From: Oscillospiraceae bacterium
GTDB taxonomy: Bacteria > Bacillota > Clostridia > Oscillospirales > Oscillospiraceae
DNA length: 12,602 nt
Assembly (NCBI GenBank): GCA_016302405.1
Contig: JAEDNR010000056.1
Span: 1 to 12,602, forward strand
Reading direction: 5' to 3'
Numbering within the stretch: position 1 is the stretch's first letter; each line of letters begins with the position of its first letter. Made by a program: the position numbers and the translations under genes. Below the pieces are notes generated by a model, which ran no database searches, was not told the DNA's origin, and was given only the letters and a program-made list of their open reading frames with translations. This document shows positions 1 through 6,672 of this stretch, in pieces.

Positions 1-20
1 ATTTCATTTATTGTGGTGCT

Positions 21-29
21 ATTATAGCA
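21..29 (-). promoter_or_regulatory. Possible extended -10 promoter pointing off the left edge
   Basis: Read on the minus strand, this is TGC followed by TATAAT, an extended -10 element (TG-N-TATAAT). No good -35 hexamer lies 16-18 bp upstream. It would transcribe leftward out of the window, just past the terminator hairpin at 51-86. The surrounding sequence is also a short palindrome (TGCTATTATAGCA), so it could be an operator or chance. Low confidence without the neighbouring sequence. Confidence 0.3.
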
Positions 30-50
30 TGATTATTTTTTGACACACTG

Positions 51-86
51 AAACAGCGTCCCCGGAATTCCGGGGCCGCTGTTTTT
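51..86. terminator. Bidirectional rho-independent terminator
   Basis: AAACAGCG (51-58) pairs with CGCTGTTT (77-84), and after one mismatch CCCCGG (60-65) pairs with CCGGGG (70-75) around an AATT loop. On the plus strand the stem runs into five T; on the minus strand only three T follow. It lies about 20 nt beyond the stop codon of the minus-strand desulfidase gene, so it most likely ends that transcript, and probably also a plus-strand gene to the left of the window. Confidence 0.8.
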
Positions 87-103
87 CACACAGTACAGTG
101 GGT

Positions 104-1387
104 TTAGCACTGGGTCATGATCTGAATGATTTCCTCGTCGGTCTCCCGCATGCCCACGGAGCCCAGGCGGCTGACGTTGCGGATGGTGTTTTCCACGCCC
201 TTGGACAGGATCCCGTCGCCGCCCCGGAACTGCTGGCCCCGGCAGAACATCTCGTAGCCCAGGATGCCCGCGTCCACAGCGGAAGCGATTTTCGCCGCGC
301 AGGAGGCCTTGGCACCGTCGCAGATGATGCCGGAATCGATGGCCAGGGCGTTGACCAGGGTATGGGCGATGCAGCGGGTGTCGCCGCCCTGGAGGTAGGC
401 GATGCCGCAGCCCGCGCCGCAGCCCGCGCTGACGGCGCCGCAGTAGGCGGACAGCCGGCCGATGCCGGTTTTTAAGTGAATGGTGATGAGGTTGGAAACC
501 AGCAGGGCCCGGAGGGTCTTTTCCTGGCTGGCCCCCAGCTCCCGGGCATAGGTGATCACCGGAACGGAGGCGGTGATGCCCTGGTTGCCGCTGCCGGAAT
601 TGATAATAACGGGCATTTCGCAGCCGTTCATTCTGGCATCGGAGCCGGCTGCCGCGGCGGCCCGGGCCCGGATCTTCACGTCGTCTCCGTAGGTGCTCAG
701 CAGGACCTTGCCGATATTGGCGCCCCAGTCGTTACGCAGGCCCTCCTGGGAAATTGCCATGTTGCACGCAATCTGGCGCTCCAGAGTTTCCCGCACATCC
801 TCCGGATCCGCGGTATTCGCGAAGTCCACAATGTCTTCCACGTTCAAAAGACTCCGGTCTGCCTGATCCTGGCCGCGGTCATCCTCTGCCTCGATGCTGC
901 GTGCTTTCAGCACCTTGCCGTCCAGGCAGATCAGCACAACGTTGGTATGCTTCCCGGCGATGCGGACAACGGCCTCGTGGCTTCCGGCGAAGACATGCAC
1001 CACAATATCCAGAATTTCCCCTGCTTCCAGGGCTTTCACCCGAATGGTCTTCCGGTCCAGATATGCCCGGATAGCATCTTTCTGCTCCTCGGTAACGGAG
1101 GCGATGACCTCCAAAACCCGGTCCGGATCCCCGGCCACGATTCCCGCGGCGGCGGCAGCCTCGATGCCCCGCAGGCCGCCGGTGTTGGGGACGACCACAC
1201 TCTTTACATTTTTAATTATGTTGCCGCTGGCTTCTACCAGGGTCCTTTCCGGAAGACACCCCAGGGTTTTTCTGGCGATAGCCGCACAGTAAGAAATTGC
1301 GATGGGCTCGGTACAGCCCATTGCGGGAACCAGTTCCTCATTCAGAATCCGGACATAGGTCCGGTAGCGAATATCCTGTTTTTTCAT
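104..1387 (-). CDS. cyuA: L-cysteine desulfidase-like protein (UPF0597 / YhaM-CyuA family)
   Basis: Predicted cytosolic iron-sulfur enzyme of 427 aa that would break L-cysteine down to pyruvate, ammonia and sulfide. The family is related to the alpha part of bacterial L-serine dehydratase. Visible family marks are the N-terminal PAMGCTEP stretch with Cys25, the cysteine cluster C316, C323 and C327 (CGAVSAGCGAGCG), and CDGAKASC with C356 and C363. Cysteines in these regions ligate the [4Fe-4S] cluster in characterised members. The start at 1387 was chosen because GGAGG lies 7 nt upstream (1395-1399); an in-frame ATG at 1471 adds 28 unconserved residues and overlaps the predicted -35. The length fits the family (about 430 aa). 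It is monocistronic, divergent from the phosphatase, and ends at the 51-86 terminator. Function is by family; some members of this broad group act on other substrates. Confidence 0.85.
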   Translation of the reverse strand: MKKQDIRYRTYVRILNEELVPAMGCTEPIAISYCAAIARKTLGCLPERTLVEASGNIIKNVKSVVVPNTGGLRGIEAAAAAGIVAGDPDRVLEVIASVTEEQKDAIRAYLDRKTIRVKALEAGEILDIVVHVFAGSHEAVVRIAGKHTNVVLICLDGKVLKARSIEAEDDRGQDQADRSLLNVEDIVDFANTADPEDVRETLERQIACNMAISQEGLRNDWGANIGKVLLSTYGDDVKIRARAAAAAGSDARMNGCEMPVIINSGSGNQGITASVPVITYARELGASQEKTLRALLVSNLITIHLKTGIGRLSAYCGAVSAGCGAGCGIAYLQGGDTRCIAHTLVNALAIDSGIICDGAKASCAAKIASAVDAGILGYEMFCRGQQFRGGDGILSKGVENTIRNVSRLGSVGMRETDEEIIQIMTQC

Positions 1388-1442
1388 GGCATAACCTCCG
1401 TTGACGGATAAAGTGTCGAAAATACGGAATGGCTTTTGCTGT

Positions 1443-1471
1443 ATTATATCGGTCTGACAGACAAAATGCAA
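1443..1471 (-). promoter_or_regulatory. Sigma-A type promoter of the desulfidase gene
   Basis: On the minus strand TTGCAT (1471-1466) is separated by 17 nt from a perfect TATAAT (1448-1443). This lies 55 nt upstream of the ATG at 1387. No TTTACA repeats are present on this side, so the gene looks outside the phosphate regulon. Confidence 0.65.
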
Positions 1472-1514
1472 GGCTCTATCGGGAAAAGCTGGAATGAAAC
1501 TGTTGAAACGGAAG

Positions 1515-1580
1515 TTTACCCAGACTTTACAATGGTTTTACAGGTTATTGGTTTCCTGTTTGCCGAAGGGAGGGTATACT
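1515..1580 (+). promoter_or_regulatory. Pho-box repeats and promoter of the HAD phosphatase gene
   Basis: Three near-identical hexamers sit exactly 11 bp apart: TTTACC at 1515, TTTACA at 1526 and TTTACA at 1537. Degenerate copies continue in the same phase (TTGGTT at 1548, TTTGCC at 1559). A -10 candidate TATACT lies at 1575-1580, 10 nt after the last copy, and there is no good -35 hexamer at 17 bp, as expected for an activator-dependent promoter. PhoB/PhoP-family regulators bind direct repeats with an 11-bp period. The predicted transcript starts near 1587, consistent with the ATG at 1623. Confidence 0.65.
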
Positions 1581-1622
1581 GGAACCTGTGAAATCAGATA
1601 TGAAAAGGGAAAGGAAAAAGAT

Positions 1623-2414
1623 ATGATTGATTTTAACAGGAAAAAAGGCTTCATCTGCGATATGGACGGGGTCCTCTACCATGGCAACCGGGTGCTGCCC
1701 GGGGCGGTGGAGTTTATCGATTGGCTGCACCGGGAGAATAAGGAGTATTTGTTTTTGACCAACAACAGCGGCTATACGCCGAAGGAGCTGCGGCAGAAGC
1801 TGGCGCGTATGGGCCTGGAGGTTTCGGAGGAGCATTTTTATACCAGCGCCCTGGCAACGGCGGCGTTTTTAAAAGAGCAGGCGCCGGGCTGCTCCGTGTA
1901 TGCCATCGGGGAGGCGGGACTTCTCAACGCCCTCTATGACGCGGGGATCACAATGAACGATGTCAACCCGGATTATGTGATCATGGGGGAGGGGAAATCC
2001 TACAGCCTGGATACCCTGACCCGTGCTACCAATCTGGTCCGGAAGGGAGCAAAGCTCATCGGCGCGAATTCCGATATTTCCGGCCCCATTGAAGATGGGA
2101 TCGCCCCTGCCTGCCGGGCGCTGGTGGCGCCTATCGAGCTGGCAACGGGGAAGCAGGCGTACTTCTGCGGAAAACCCAATCCCCTCATGATGCGTACAGG
2201 CCTTAATATTCTCGGCTGCCACTCGGGAGAAGCGGTTATGGTGGGAGACCGGATGGATACGGATGTGATCTCCGGTATGGAATGCGGCATGTCTACGGTC
2301 CTGGTCCTGTCCGGCGTTTCCACCCGGGAAACCATCGGAACCTTTGCCTACCGCCCCACCATGGTGCTGGACGGGGTGGGGGACATTGCCAGACTGGCCG
2401 ACAGCCAGAAATAA
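1623..2414 (+). CDS. HAD-superfamily sugar-phosphatase-like hydrolase (NagD / class IIA)
   Basis: Predicted Mg2+-dependent cytosolic phosphatase of 263 aa. All four HAD motifs are present: I, DMDGV (nucleophile D13, acid D15); II, LTNNSG (T46); III, K184 in CGKPNP; IV, GDRMDTD (D209, D214). The large segment between motifs II and III, about residues 50-180, is the C2-type cap typical of NagD, AraL and p-nitrophenylphosphatase-like enzymes, which act on small phosphate esters. The substrate cannot be read from the sequence. The start at 1623 has AAGG 8 nt upstream; an earlier in-frame ATG at 1494 lies upstream of the predicted promoter and would add 43 unconserved residues. The 11-bp TTTACA repeats in front suggest induction on phosphate starvation and a role in releasing phosphate from organic esters. 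No simple terminator follows; the hairpins at 2492-2578 may serve. Confidence 0.9.
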   Translation: MIDFNRKKGFICDMDGVLYHGNRVLPGAVEFIDWLHRENKEYLFLTNNSGYTPKELRQKLARMGLEVSEEHFYTSALATAAFLKEQAPGCSVYAIGEAGLLNALYDAGITMNDVNPDYVIMGEGKSYSLDTLTRATNLVRKGAKLIGANSDISGPIEDGIAPACRALVAPIELATGKQAYFCGKPNPLMMRTGLNILGCHSGEAVMVGDRMDTDVISGMECGMSTVLVLSGVSTRETIGTFAYRPTMVLDGVGDIARLADSQK

Positions 2415-2452
2415 CCGCGGTTCAGGGTATCGGCTTGGCTCGGTAAGCAGAG

Positions 2453-2613
2453 AAATTGGGATTTGGCGAGCCGATGACGCACCCGCCCTTGCCTCTCCCT
2501 ATGGGAGAGGTGCCCGCAGGGCGGAGAGGGCCCTCTCAGTCACAGCTTAAGCCGTGACAGCTCCCCCATAGGGGGAGCCAAGGCATTTCTGGGAATTTGT
2601 CAAATTCCAATTT
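2453..2613. repeat. Intergenic palindromic element A (framed, GGGAG-type core, short form)
   Basis: The gap between the phosphatase and pstS contains no credible gene. The element begins with AAATTGGGATTTGGCG (2453-2468) and ends with AAATTCCAATTT (2602-2613), an inverted frame seen around three other elements here. Inside is a string of hairpins: CCTCTCCC/GGGAGAGG (2492-2510), GCCC/GGGC (2512-2522), the perfect 14-bp palindrome GAGAGGGCCCTCTC (2524-2537), GTCAC/GTGAC around GCTTAAGC (2539-2558) and GCTCCCCC/GGGGGAGC (2560-2578). The core ends are themselves imperfect inverted repeats (CCTTGCCTCTCCC and GGGGGAGCCAAGG). It is non-coding and likely a short non-autonomous or REP-like repeat. It may also stop readthrough from the phosphatase gene. 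Confidence 0.75.
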
Positions 2614-2662
2614 ACCGCCCTGCTATTTCAAAGCACTGACGCTTTCAAAATGGGGAAAAGAT

Positions 2663-2717
2663 TTGACGCCGGTTTTACATATTCCGCCTTTCGGATTTTA
2701 CATGGGGGTCGTATGAT
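2663..2717 (+). promoter_or_regulatory. Pho-box repeats and promoter of pstS
   Basis: TTGACG (2663) and TTTACA (2674) are 11 bp apart. A second TTTACA lies at 2697, 23 bp after the first, with a degenerate site between. TATGAT (2712-2717) follows 9 nt after the last repeat as the -10. The same geometry (23 bp, then 9 nt to TATGAT) recurs in front of pstC. A strong SD (AAGGAG, 2755-2760) follows. This fits an activator-dependent promoter induced by phosphate starvation. Confidence 0.7.
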
Positions 2718-2769
2718 GACAGCGTAAAGGATGTAAGTCCTGAGTATCAATAGTAAGGAGATAATGAAA

Positions 2770-3666
2770 ATGAAGAGAATACTGTCTATCCTGTTGGGCG
2801 TCGCTCTGGTCCTGAGCCTGGCGGCCTGCGCTCAGACGACTGCCCCGGAAACCACCGCGGCACCTACCACCGCGGCCACTACCGCGCCCGCTGCCACCGA
2901 CGCCCCTGAGACTTCCGCTGCCCCCACGGTGCTTTCCGGCACCGTCTCCACCGACGGCTCCACCTCCATGGAAAAGGTTATCGGCGCTTTGAGCGAGGCC
3001 TTTATGGAAGCCAACAGCAAGGTCACCGTCACCTATAACCCCACCGGCTCCGGCACCGGCATTCAGGCAGTGCAGGAGGGACGCTGTGACATCGGCCTGT
3101 CCTCCCGGGCACTGAAGGACGAGGAAAAAGCCTCCGGACTCCAGGAAACGGTTCTTGCCTATGACGGAATCGCCATGATTGTGAACCCGGCAAACCCTGT
3201 GGAAGACCTGACCCTGGAACAGATCGCTGACATCTATACCGGCAAGATCACCAACTGGTCGGAGCTGGGGGGCAGCGACAGTGAGATCGTCCTTATCGGC
3301 CGGGAGGCCGGTTCCGGCACCCGCAGCGGCTTTGAGGAAATTGTGGAGGTCAAGGACCTGTGCCAGTACCGCCAGGAGCTCAGCTCCACCGGTGACGTGA
3401 TCGCCACTGTGGCCCAGAACCCCGGCGCCATCGGATATGCCTCCCTTGCCTCCGTCAAGGACACCGTGAAAGCGGTCAAGGTCGGCGGCGTTACCCCCAG
3501 CGAGGAAACTGTCAAGGACGGTACTTACGCCATCCAGCGGCCCTTCGTGCTGGTGACCAAGGAGGGTGTAACCCTCAGCGAAACGGCCCAGGCCTTCTTC
3601 AACTACGCGGTATCGAAGGACGCCAACGCGGTGGTCATTGCCGCCGGTGTGGTTCCTGCAAACTGA
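2770..3666 (+). CDS. pstS: Phosphate ABC transporter substrate-binding lipoprotein PstS
   Basis: Captures phosphate outside the membrane and delivers it to PstCAB. The 298-aa product has a lipoprotein signal peptide with lipobox LAAC (lipid-anchored Cys20), then a Thr/Ala/Pro-rich linker (about residues 21-51), then a periplasmic-binding-protein type II domain. Phosphate-binding loops are recognisable: DGSTSM (62-67), GSGTG (93-97), LSSRAL and GREAGSGTRSG (R178, S182, T184, R185). The start at 2770 leaves 9 nt after AAGGAG; an ATG two codons upstream (2764) leaves only 3 nt. Unlike many pst operons, the gene has its own terminator directly downstream, so binding protein can be made in excess over the permease. 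It is first in the phosphate block and preceded by Pho-box repeats. Confidence 0.95.
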   Translation: MKRILSILLGVALVLSLAACAQTTAPETTAAPTTAATTAPAATDAPETSAAPTVLSGTVSTDGSTSMEKVIGALSEAFMEANSKVTVTYNPTGSGTGIQAVQEGRCDIGLSSRALKDEEKASGLQETVLAYDGIAMIVNPANPVEDLTLEQIADIYTGKITNWSELGGSDSEIVLIGREAGSGTRSGFEEIVEVKDLCQYRQELSSTGDVIATVAQNPGAIGYASLASVKDTVKAVKVGGVTPSEETVKDGTYAIQRPFVLVTKEGVTLSETAQAFFNYAVSKDANAVVIAAGVVPAN

Positions 3667-3676
3667 GCTTTATCCC

Positions 3677-3708
3677 AATGTGCCTCGAGACTATCGGGGC
3701 ACATTTTT
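3677..3708 (+). terminator. Rho-independent terminator of pstS
   Basis: A 12-bp stem pairs AATGTGCCTCGA (3677-3688) with TCGGGGCACATT (3694-3705), with one G-T wobble and a 5-nt loop, and runs into TTTTT (3704-3708). It begins 10 nt after the pstS stop and separates pstS from pstCAB-phoU. Confidence 0.9.
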
Positions 3709-3728
3709 CTTGTGCGCAGGACGCAGAG

Positions 3729-3959
3729 AAATCGGAATTTAGCGCATCGTCAGAACGTGTCATTGCGAACCAGCGCGCACGCTGGTGTGGCAATCTCCAT
3801 CAAATTCCAGGTAACCCATCGCCATACAGTTTGTCCTATCCTGTCATTTTCCGGGATTTGTTTATAAAATGTGGTACTTCTATCCGGGAGATTGCCACGC
3901 CAGGAAAGAGAACTGGCTCGCAATGACGGGAAATTCGATAACTCGCCCAATTCCAATTT
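3729..3959. repeat. MITE-like intergenic element B (framed, TGTCATTGCG-type core)
   Basis: This 231-bp non-coding element lies between pstS and pstC. The frame is AAATCGGAATTTAGCG (3729-3744) on the left and CAATTCCAATTT (3948-3959) on the right. The core has long imperfect inverted ends of about 40 bp: TGTCATTGCGAACCAG then GTGTGGCAATCTCC on the left, and GGGAGATTGCCACGCC then CTGGCTCGCAATGACG on the right. Each arm carries its own small hairpin (for example CCAGCG/CGCTGG at 3770-3785). Element C at 7404-7625 is a second copy, close to identical in the arms and diverged in the centre. No transposase is present, so it would be non-autonomous. The rest of the 3667-4099 gap holds the pstS terminator and the pstC promoter. 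Confidence 0.8.
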
Positions 3960-4007
3960 TTCTGTTTCCTGCCGCCGAAAGCAGGATTTGTTTATAAGAT
4001 TGCGGAC

Positions 4008-4062
4008 TTTACATAGATTTTACACTCCACGGATTTCGCATTTTACATTCCGGCGGTATGAT
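4008..4062 (+). promoter_or_regulatory. Pho-box repeats and promoter of pstCAB-phoU
   Basis: TTTACA occurs at 4008 and 4019 (11 bp apart), and a further TTTACA lies at 4042, 23 bp after the second. The degenerate hexamer CGGATT fills the missing phase at 4030. TATGAT (4057-4062) follows the last repeat by 9 nt, as at pstS; GATAAT at 4060-4065 is an overlapping alternative -10. This gives the permease operon a phosphate-controlled promoter of its own, downstream of element B. Confidence 0.75.
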
Positions 4063-4099
4063 AATTACGATAGTATTGTTATCGGGAAAGGAAAGCAGT

Positions 4100-4972
4100 A
4101 TGAAACAAAAACGAAACCTCCTGGAAGACGGAGTCCACGGCATTTTCCTGCTGCTGGGTCTGGTAACCGTGGGCTGTGTGCTGCTGATTACCGTATATCT
4201 GGTGATCTCCGGCATTCCCGCCATCCGGAAAATCGGACTTCTGGACTTTTTATTTGGGGACACTTGGGCCTCTACGGCAGCCCAGCCCCAGTATGGAATC
4301 CTGCCCTTTATGCTCACCAGTATTTACGGTACCGCCGGCGCCATCGTTTTGGGCGTGCCTGTCGGTTTTCTCACCGCCGTGTATCTTGCGAAGCTGGCCC
4401 CCAAAAGCGTGAAGGAGATCATGGGTCAGGCGGTATCCATGCTGGCGGGCATCCCCTCCGTTGTCTACGGTCTGGTGGGCATGATGGTGCTGGTGCCGGG
4501 CATCCGGAAGCTTTTCCGCGTTCCCGATGGCGCGAGCCTGCTGGCTGCCATTGTGGTGCTGTCCATTATGATCCTGCCCTCCATTATTAAAATGTCCGTA
4601 ACTGCCCTGGAAGCCGTACCAAAAGAGTATGAGGACGCCTCCCTTGCCCTGGGCGCTACGCCGGAGGAAACCTGGTTCCGGGTGTCCGTCCCGGCGGCAA
4701 AAAGCGGCATTGCCGCCGCCGTGGTGCTGGGAGTGGGACGGGCCATCGGAGAGGCTATGGCGGTGATGATGGTGGCGGGCAACGTGGCCAATATGCCGAC
4801 GTCCCTCTTCCAGTCCGTGAAGTTCCTGACCACCGCTGTGGCGTCGGAAATGTCCTATTCCAGCGGTCTGCAGCGGCAGGCACTGTTTTCCATCGCGCTG
4901 GTGCTGTTCCTCTTCATCATGCTTCTGAATGGGTTGCTGAATTTCTTTCTGAAAGGAGACAGGCGCGGATGA
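4100..4972 (+). CDS. pstC: Phosphate ABC transporter permease PstC
   Basis: One of the two membrane subunits forming the phosphate channel of PstSCAB. The 290-aa protein has about six membrane segments: roughly 14-37, 67-94, 106-130, 143-165, 205-227 and 262-285. A typical EAA coupling loop lies at about 171-200 (EAVPKEYEDASLALGAT), where PstB docks. The start at 4100 has AAGGAAAG upstream (AGGA 4089-4092, 7 nt spacing). An upstream ATG at 4058 overlaps the predicted -10 and lies before the probable transcription start. It overlaps pstA by 4 nt (ATGA), indicating translational coupling. First gene of the pstCAB-phoU operon. Confidence 0.95.
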   Translation: MKQKRNLLEDGVHGIFLLLGLVTVGCVLLITVYLVISGIPAIRKIGLLDFLFGDTWASTAAQPQYGILPFMLTSIYGTAGAIVLGVPVGFLTAVYLAKLAPKSVKEIMGQAVSMLAGIPSVVYGLVGMMVLVPGIRKLFRVPDGASLLAAIVVLSIMILPSIIKMSVTALEAVPKEYEDASLALGATPEETWFRVSVPAAKSGIAAAVVLGVGRAIGEAMAVMMVAGNVANMPTSLFQSVKFLTTAVASEMSYSSGLQRQALFSIALVLFLFIMLLNGLLNFFLKGDRRG

Positions 4973-5826
4973 AGAAAGAAACCTTATCCGGCAGCCGCCG
5001 GCGGTTCCTGTGGGCTGTACGGTGCGGTATGTACGCTGCCGCCGGACTGACGGCCCTTCTGACCCTTTTCCTGGCAGCCTATGTCCTGGTTCGCGGGATC
5101 CCCAACCTGAGCTGGAAATTCCTTTCCACGAAGCCCAGCTATTTAAGCGGCAACATTGGAATTCTCCCGGATATTCTGAATACGGTGTACATCGTCATCG
5201 ATACCCTTGTCATGGTGATTCCTCTGGGCGTGGGTGCGGCTGTGTATCTGACGGAGTACGCTTCCAATAAAAAGGTCGTGGCCGTGATCGAGTACGCTGC
5301 GGAGGCCCTCAGCGGTATTCCCTCCATCATCTATGGTCTCGTGGGTATGCTGGTTTTCTCCAATAATATCGGCACCTGCCTGCGGGCGGGGGCGTTGACT
5401 CTCACCATCATGAACCTGCCCACCATCCTGCGCAATACCCAGGAGAGCCTGAAAACCGTGCCACAGTCCTACCGGGAGGGCGCTTTCGGCCTGGGGGCAG
5501 GGAAGTGGCGGGTGGTGCGTACGGTGGTGCTTCCCGGCTGTGTGGACGGGGTCATTACCGGGTGCATTCTTTCCGTGGGCAGGATTCTGGGCGAGTCCGC
5601 CGCCCTGCTGTTCACCGCGGGATTTGCCCATGTTGTGAACGGCTTCGCGAAAGGGCTTTCCAGCGCTGGAGCGACCCTGACCGTTGCTCTGTATGTATAC
5701 GCCAAGGAGCAGGGAGAATTTGGCGTAGCCTTCGGTATCGCGGCGATCCTGATGGTCCTTGCGCTGCTTATCAATCTGCTGGCAGCCGGGGTGACACGGC
5801 ATTTTCAAAAAAAGAACGCGGGATAA
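4969..5826 (+). CDS. pstA: Phosphate ABC transporter permease PstA
   Basis: Second membrane subunit of the high-affinity phosphate transporter, 285 aa with about six hydrophobic segments; the first is at about 18-42. The EAA loop is at about 160-190 (SLKTVPQSYREGAFGLGAG), and the IPSIIYGLVGML stretch is typical of PstA/PstC. The start ATG overlaps the pstC stop, with AGGAG at 4954-4958 (10 nt spacing) inside the end of pstC. A 58-nt gap to pstB follows; I see no strong hairpin there. Confidence 0.95.
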   Translation: MKKETLSGSRRRFLWAVRCGMYAAAGLTALLTLFLAAYVLVRGIPNLSWKFLSTKPSYLSGNIGILPDILNTVYIVIDTLVMVIPLGVGAAVYLTEYASNKKVVAVIEYAAEALSGIPSIIYGLVGMLVFSNNIGTCLRAGALTLTIMNLPTILRNTQESLKTVPQSYREGAFGLGAGKWRVVRTVVLPGCVDGVITGCILSVGRILGESAALLFTAGFAHVVNGFAKGLSSAGATLTVALYVYAKEQGEFGVAFGIAAILMVLALLINLLAAGVTRHFQKKNAG

Positions 5827-5884
5827 AAACGAATTGGCAATTGAGGTTTCGCTCCATAACCAATATCCAAAAGGAGAGATTGCA

Positions 5885-6637
5885 TTGAATGAGCCTATCA
5901 TAACCGTAAAGGGCCTGAATCTCTGGTACGGGCAGACCCAGGCGCTGAAAAACATCAGCATCAACATTCCCGAAAAATCCATCACCGCCCTGATTGGTCC
6001 TTCGGGCTGCGGCAAGTCCACCTTCCTCAAAACGCTAAACCGGATGAACGATCTGATTCCCGGGGTGAAGATCACCGGGGACGTGCGCTTCCACGGGGAG
6101 GACATCTTCGTCGCGGAGGTCAACGGGCTTCGCAGGCAGGTGGGCATGGTATTCCAGAAGCCCAATCCCTTTCCCATGAGCATTTACGACAACGTTGCCT
6201 ACGGCCCCCGGACCCACGGCGTTCGAAACAAGGCAAGGCTCGACGAGATCGTGGAAAAGGCCCTGACAGACGCGGCCATCTGGGACGAGGTAAAGGACAG
6301 GCTGAAAAAGAATGCCCTGGGCCTGTCCGGCGGACAGCAGCAGCGGCTGTGCATTGCCCGGGCCCTGGCGGTGGAGCCGGAGGTGCTGCTGATGGACGAG
6401 CCCACCTCCGCCCTGGACCCCATCTCCACCTCCCGGATCGAGGACCTTGCCATGGAGCTGAAGAAAGACTACACCATCGTCATTGTGACCCACAATATGC
6501 AGCAGGCCCTGCGAATCTCCGACCAGACCGCCTTTTTCCTCCTGGGCGACCTTGTGGAATACGGCAGTACGGAGTCGCTGTTCTCCCAGCCGGTGGATAA
6601 GCGTACGGAAAACTACATCACGGGAAGATTCGGCTGA
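5885..6637 (+). CDS. pstB: Phosphate ABC transporter ATP-binding protein PstB (TTG start)
   Basis: ATPase that powers phosphate uptake through PstCA at the inner face of the membrane. The 250-aa product has Walker A GPSGCGKST (38-46), the Q-loop region MVFQKPNPFPMSIYDNV typical of PstB, signature LSGGQQQR (147-154), Walker B LLMDEP (D171, E172) and H-loop H203. The best start is TTG at 5885: AAGGAGAG (5871-5878) lies just upstream with about 8 nt spacing, and no in-frame ATG is available nearby (the ATG at 5889 is out of frame). An upstream in-frame TTG at 5834 would add 17 residues and put this SD inside the gene. Length fits the family (about 250-260 aa). Third gene of the pst operon, 35 nt before phoU. 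Confidence 0.95.
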   Translation: MNEPIITVKGLNLWYGQTQALKNISINIPEKSITALIGPSGCGKSTFLKTLNRMNDLIPGVKITGDVRFHGEDIFVAEVNGLRRQVGMVFQKPNPFPMSIYDNVAYGPRTHGVRNKARLDEIVEKALTDAAIWDEVKDRLKKNALGLSGGQQQRLCIARALAVEPEVLLMDEPTSALDPISTSRIEDLAMELKKDYTIVIVTHNMQQALRISDQTAFFLLGDLVEYGSTESLFSQPVDKRTENYITGRFG

Positions 6638-6672
6638 TATTGCCGGGAATACAGGAAAAGGAGACGGTTATT

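Noticed and set aside
476..1411. 311-aa open frame on the plus strand
   Set aside because: It is antisense to the desulfidase gene, whose cysteine motifs and SD are clear.
1388..1471. Longer N-terminus for the desulfidase starting at 1471
   Set aside because: The extra 28 residues overlap the predicted promoter, and the best SD serves the ATG at 1387.
2344..2550. 68-aa open frame over the end of the phosphatase and element A
   Set aside because: It overlaps the phosphatase in another frame and runs into hairpin repeats; no SD.
2591..2608. GGAATTTG/CAAATTCC palindrome as a separate operator for pstS
   Set aside because: It lies at the right end of element A and overlaps the frame motif, so the repeat explains it; it is over 50 nt upstream of the Pho-box.
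3871..4590. 239-aa open frame across element B and pstC
   Set aside because: It starts inside the repeat and continues out of frame through pstC; composition is that of a shadow frame.
5143..6183. 346-aa open frame on the minus strand
   Set aside because: It is antisense to pstA and pstB, both of which are certain.
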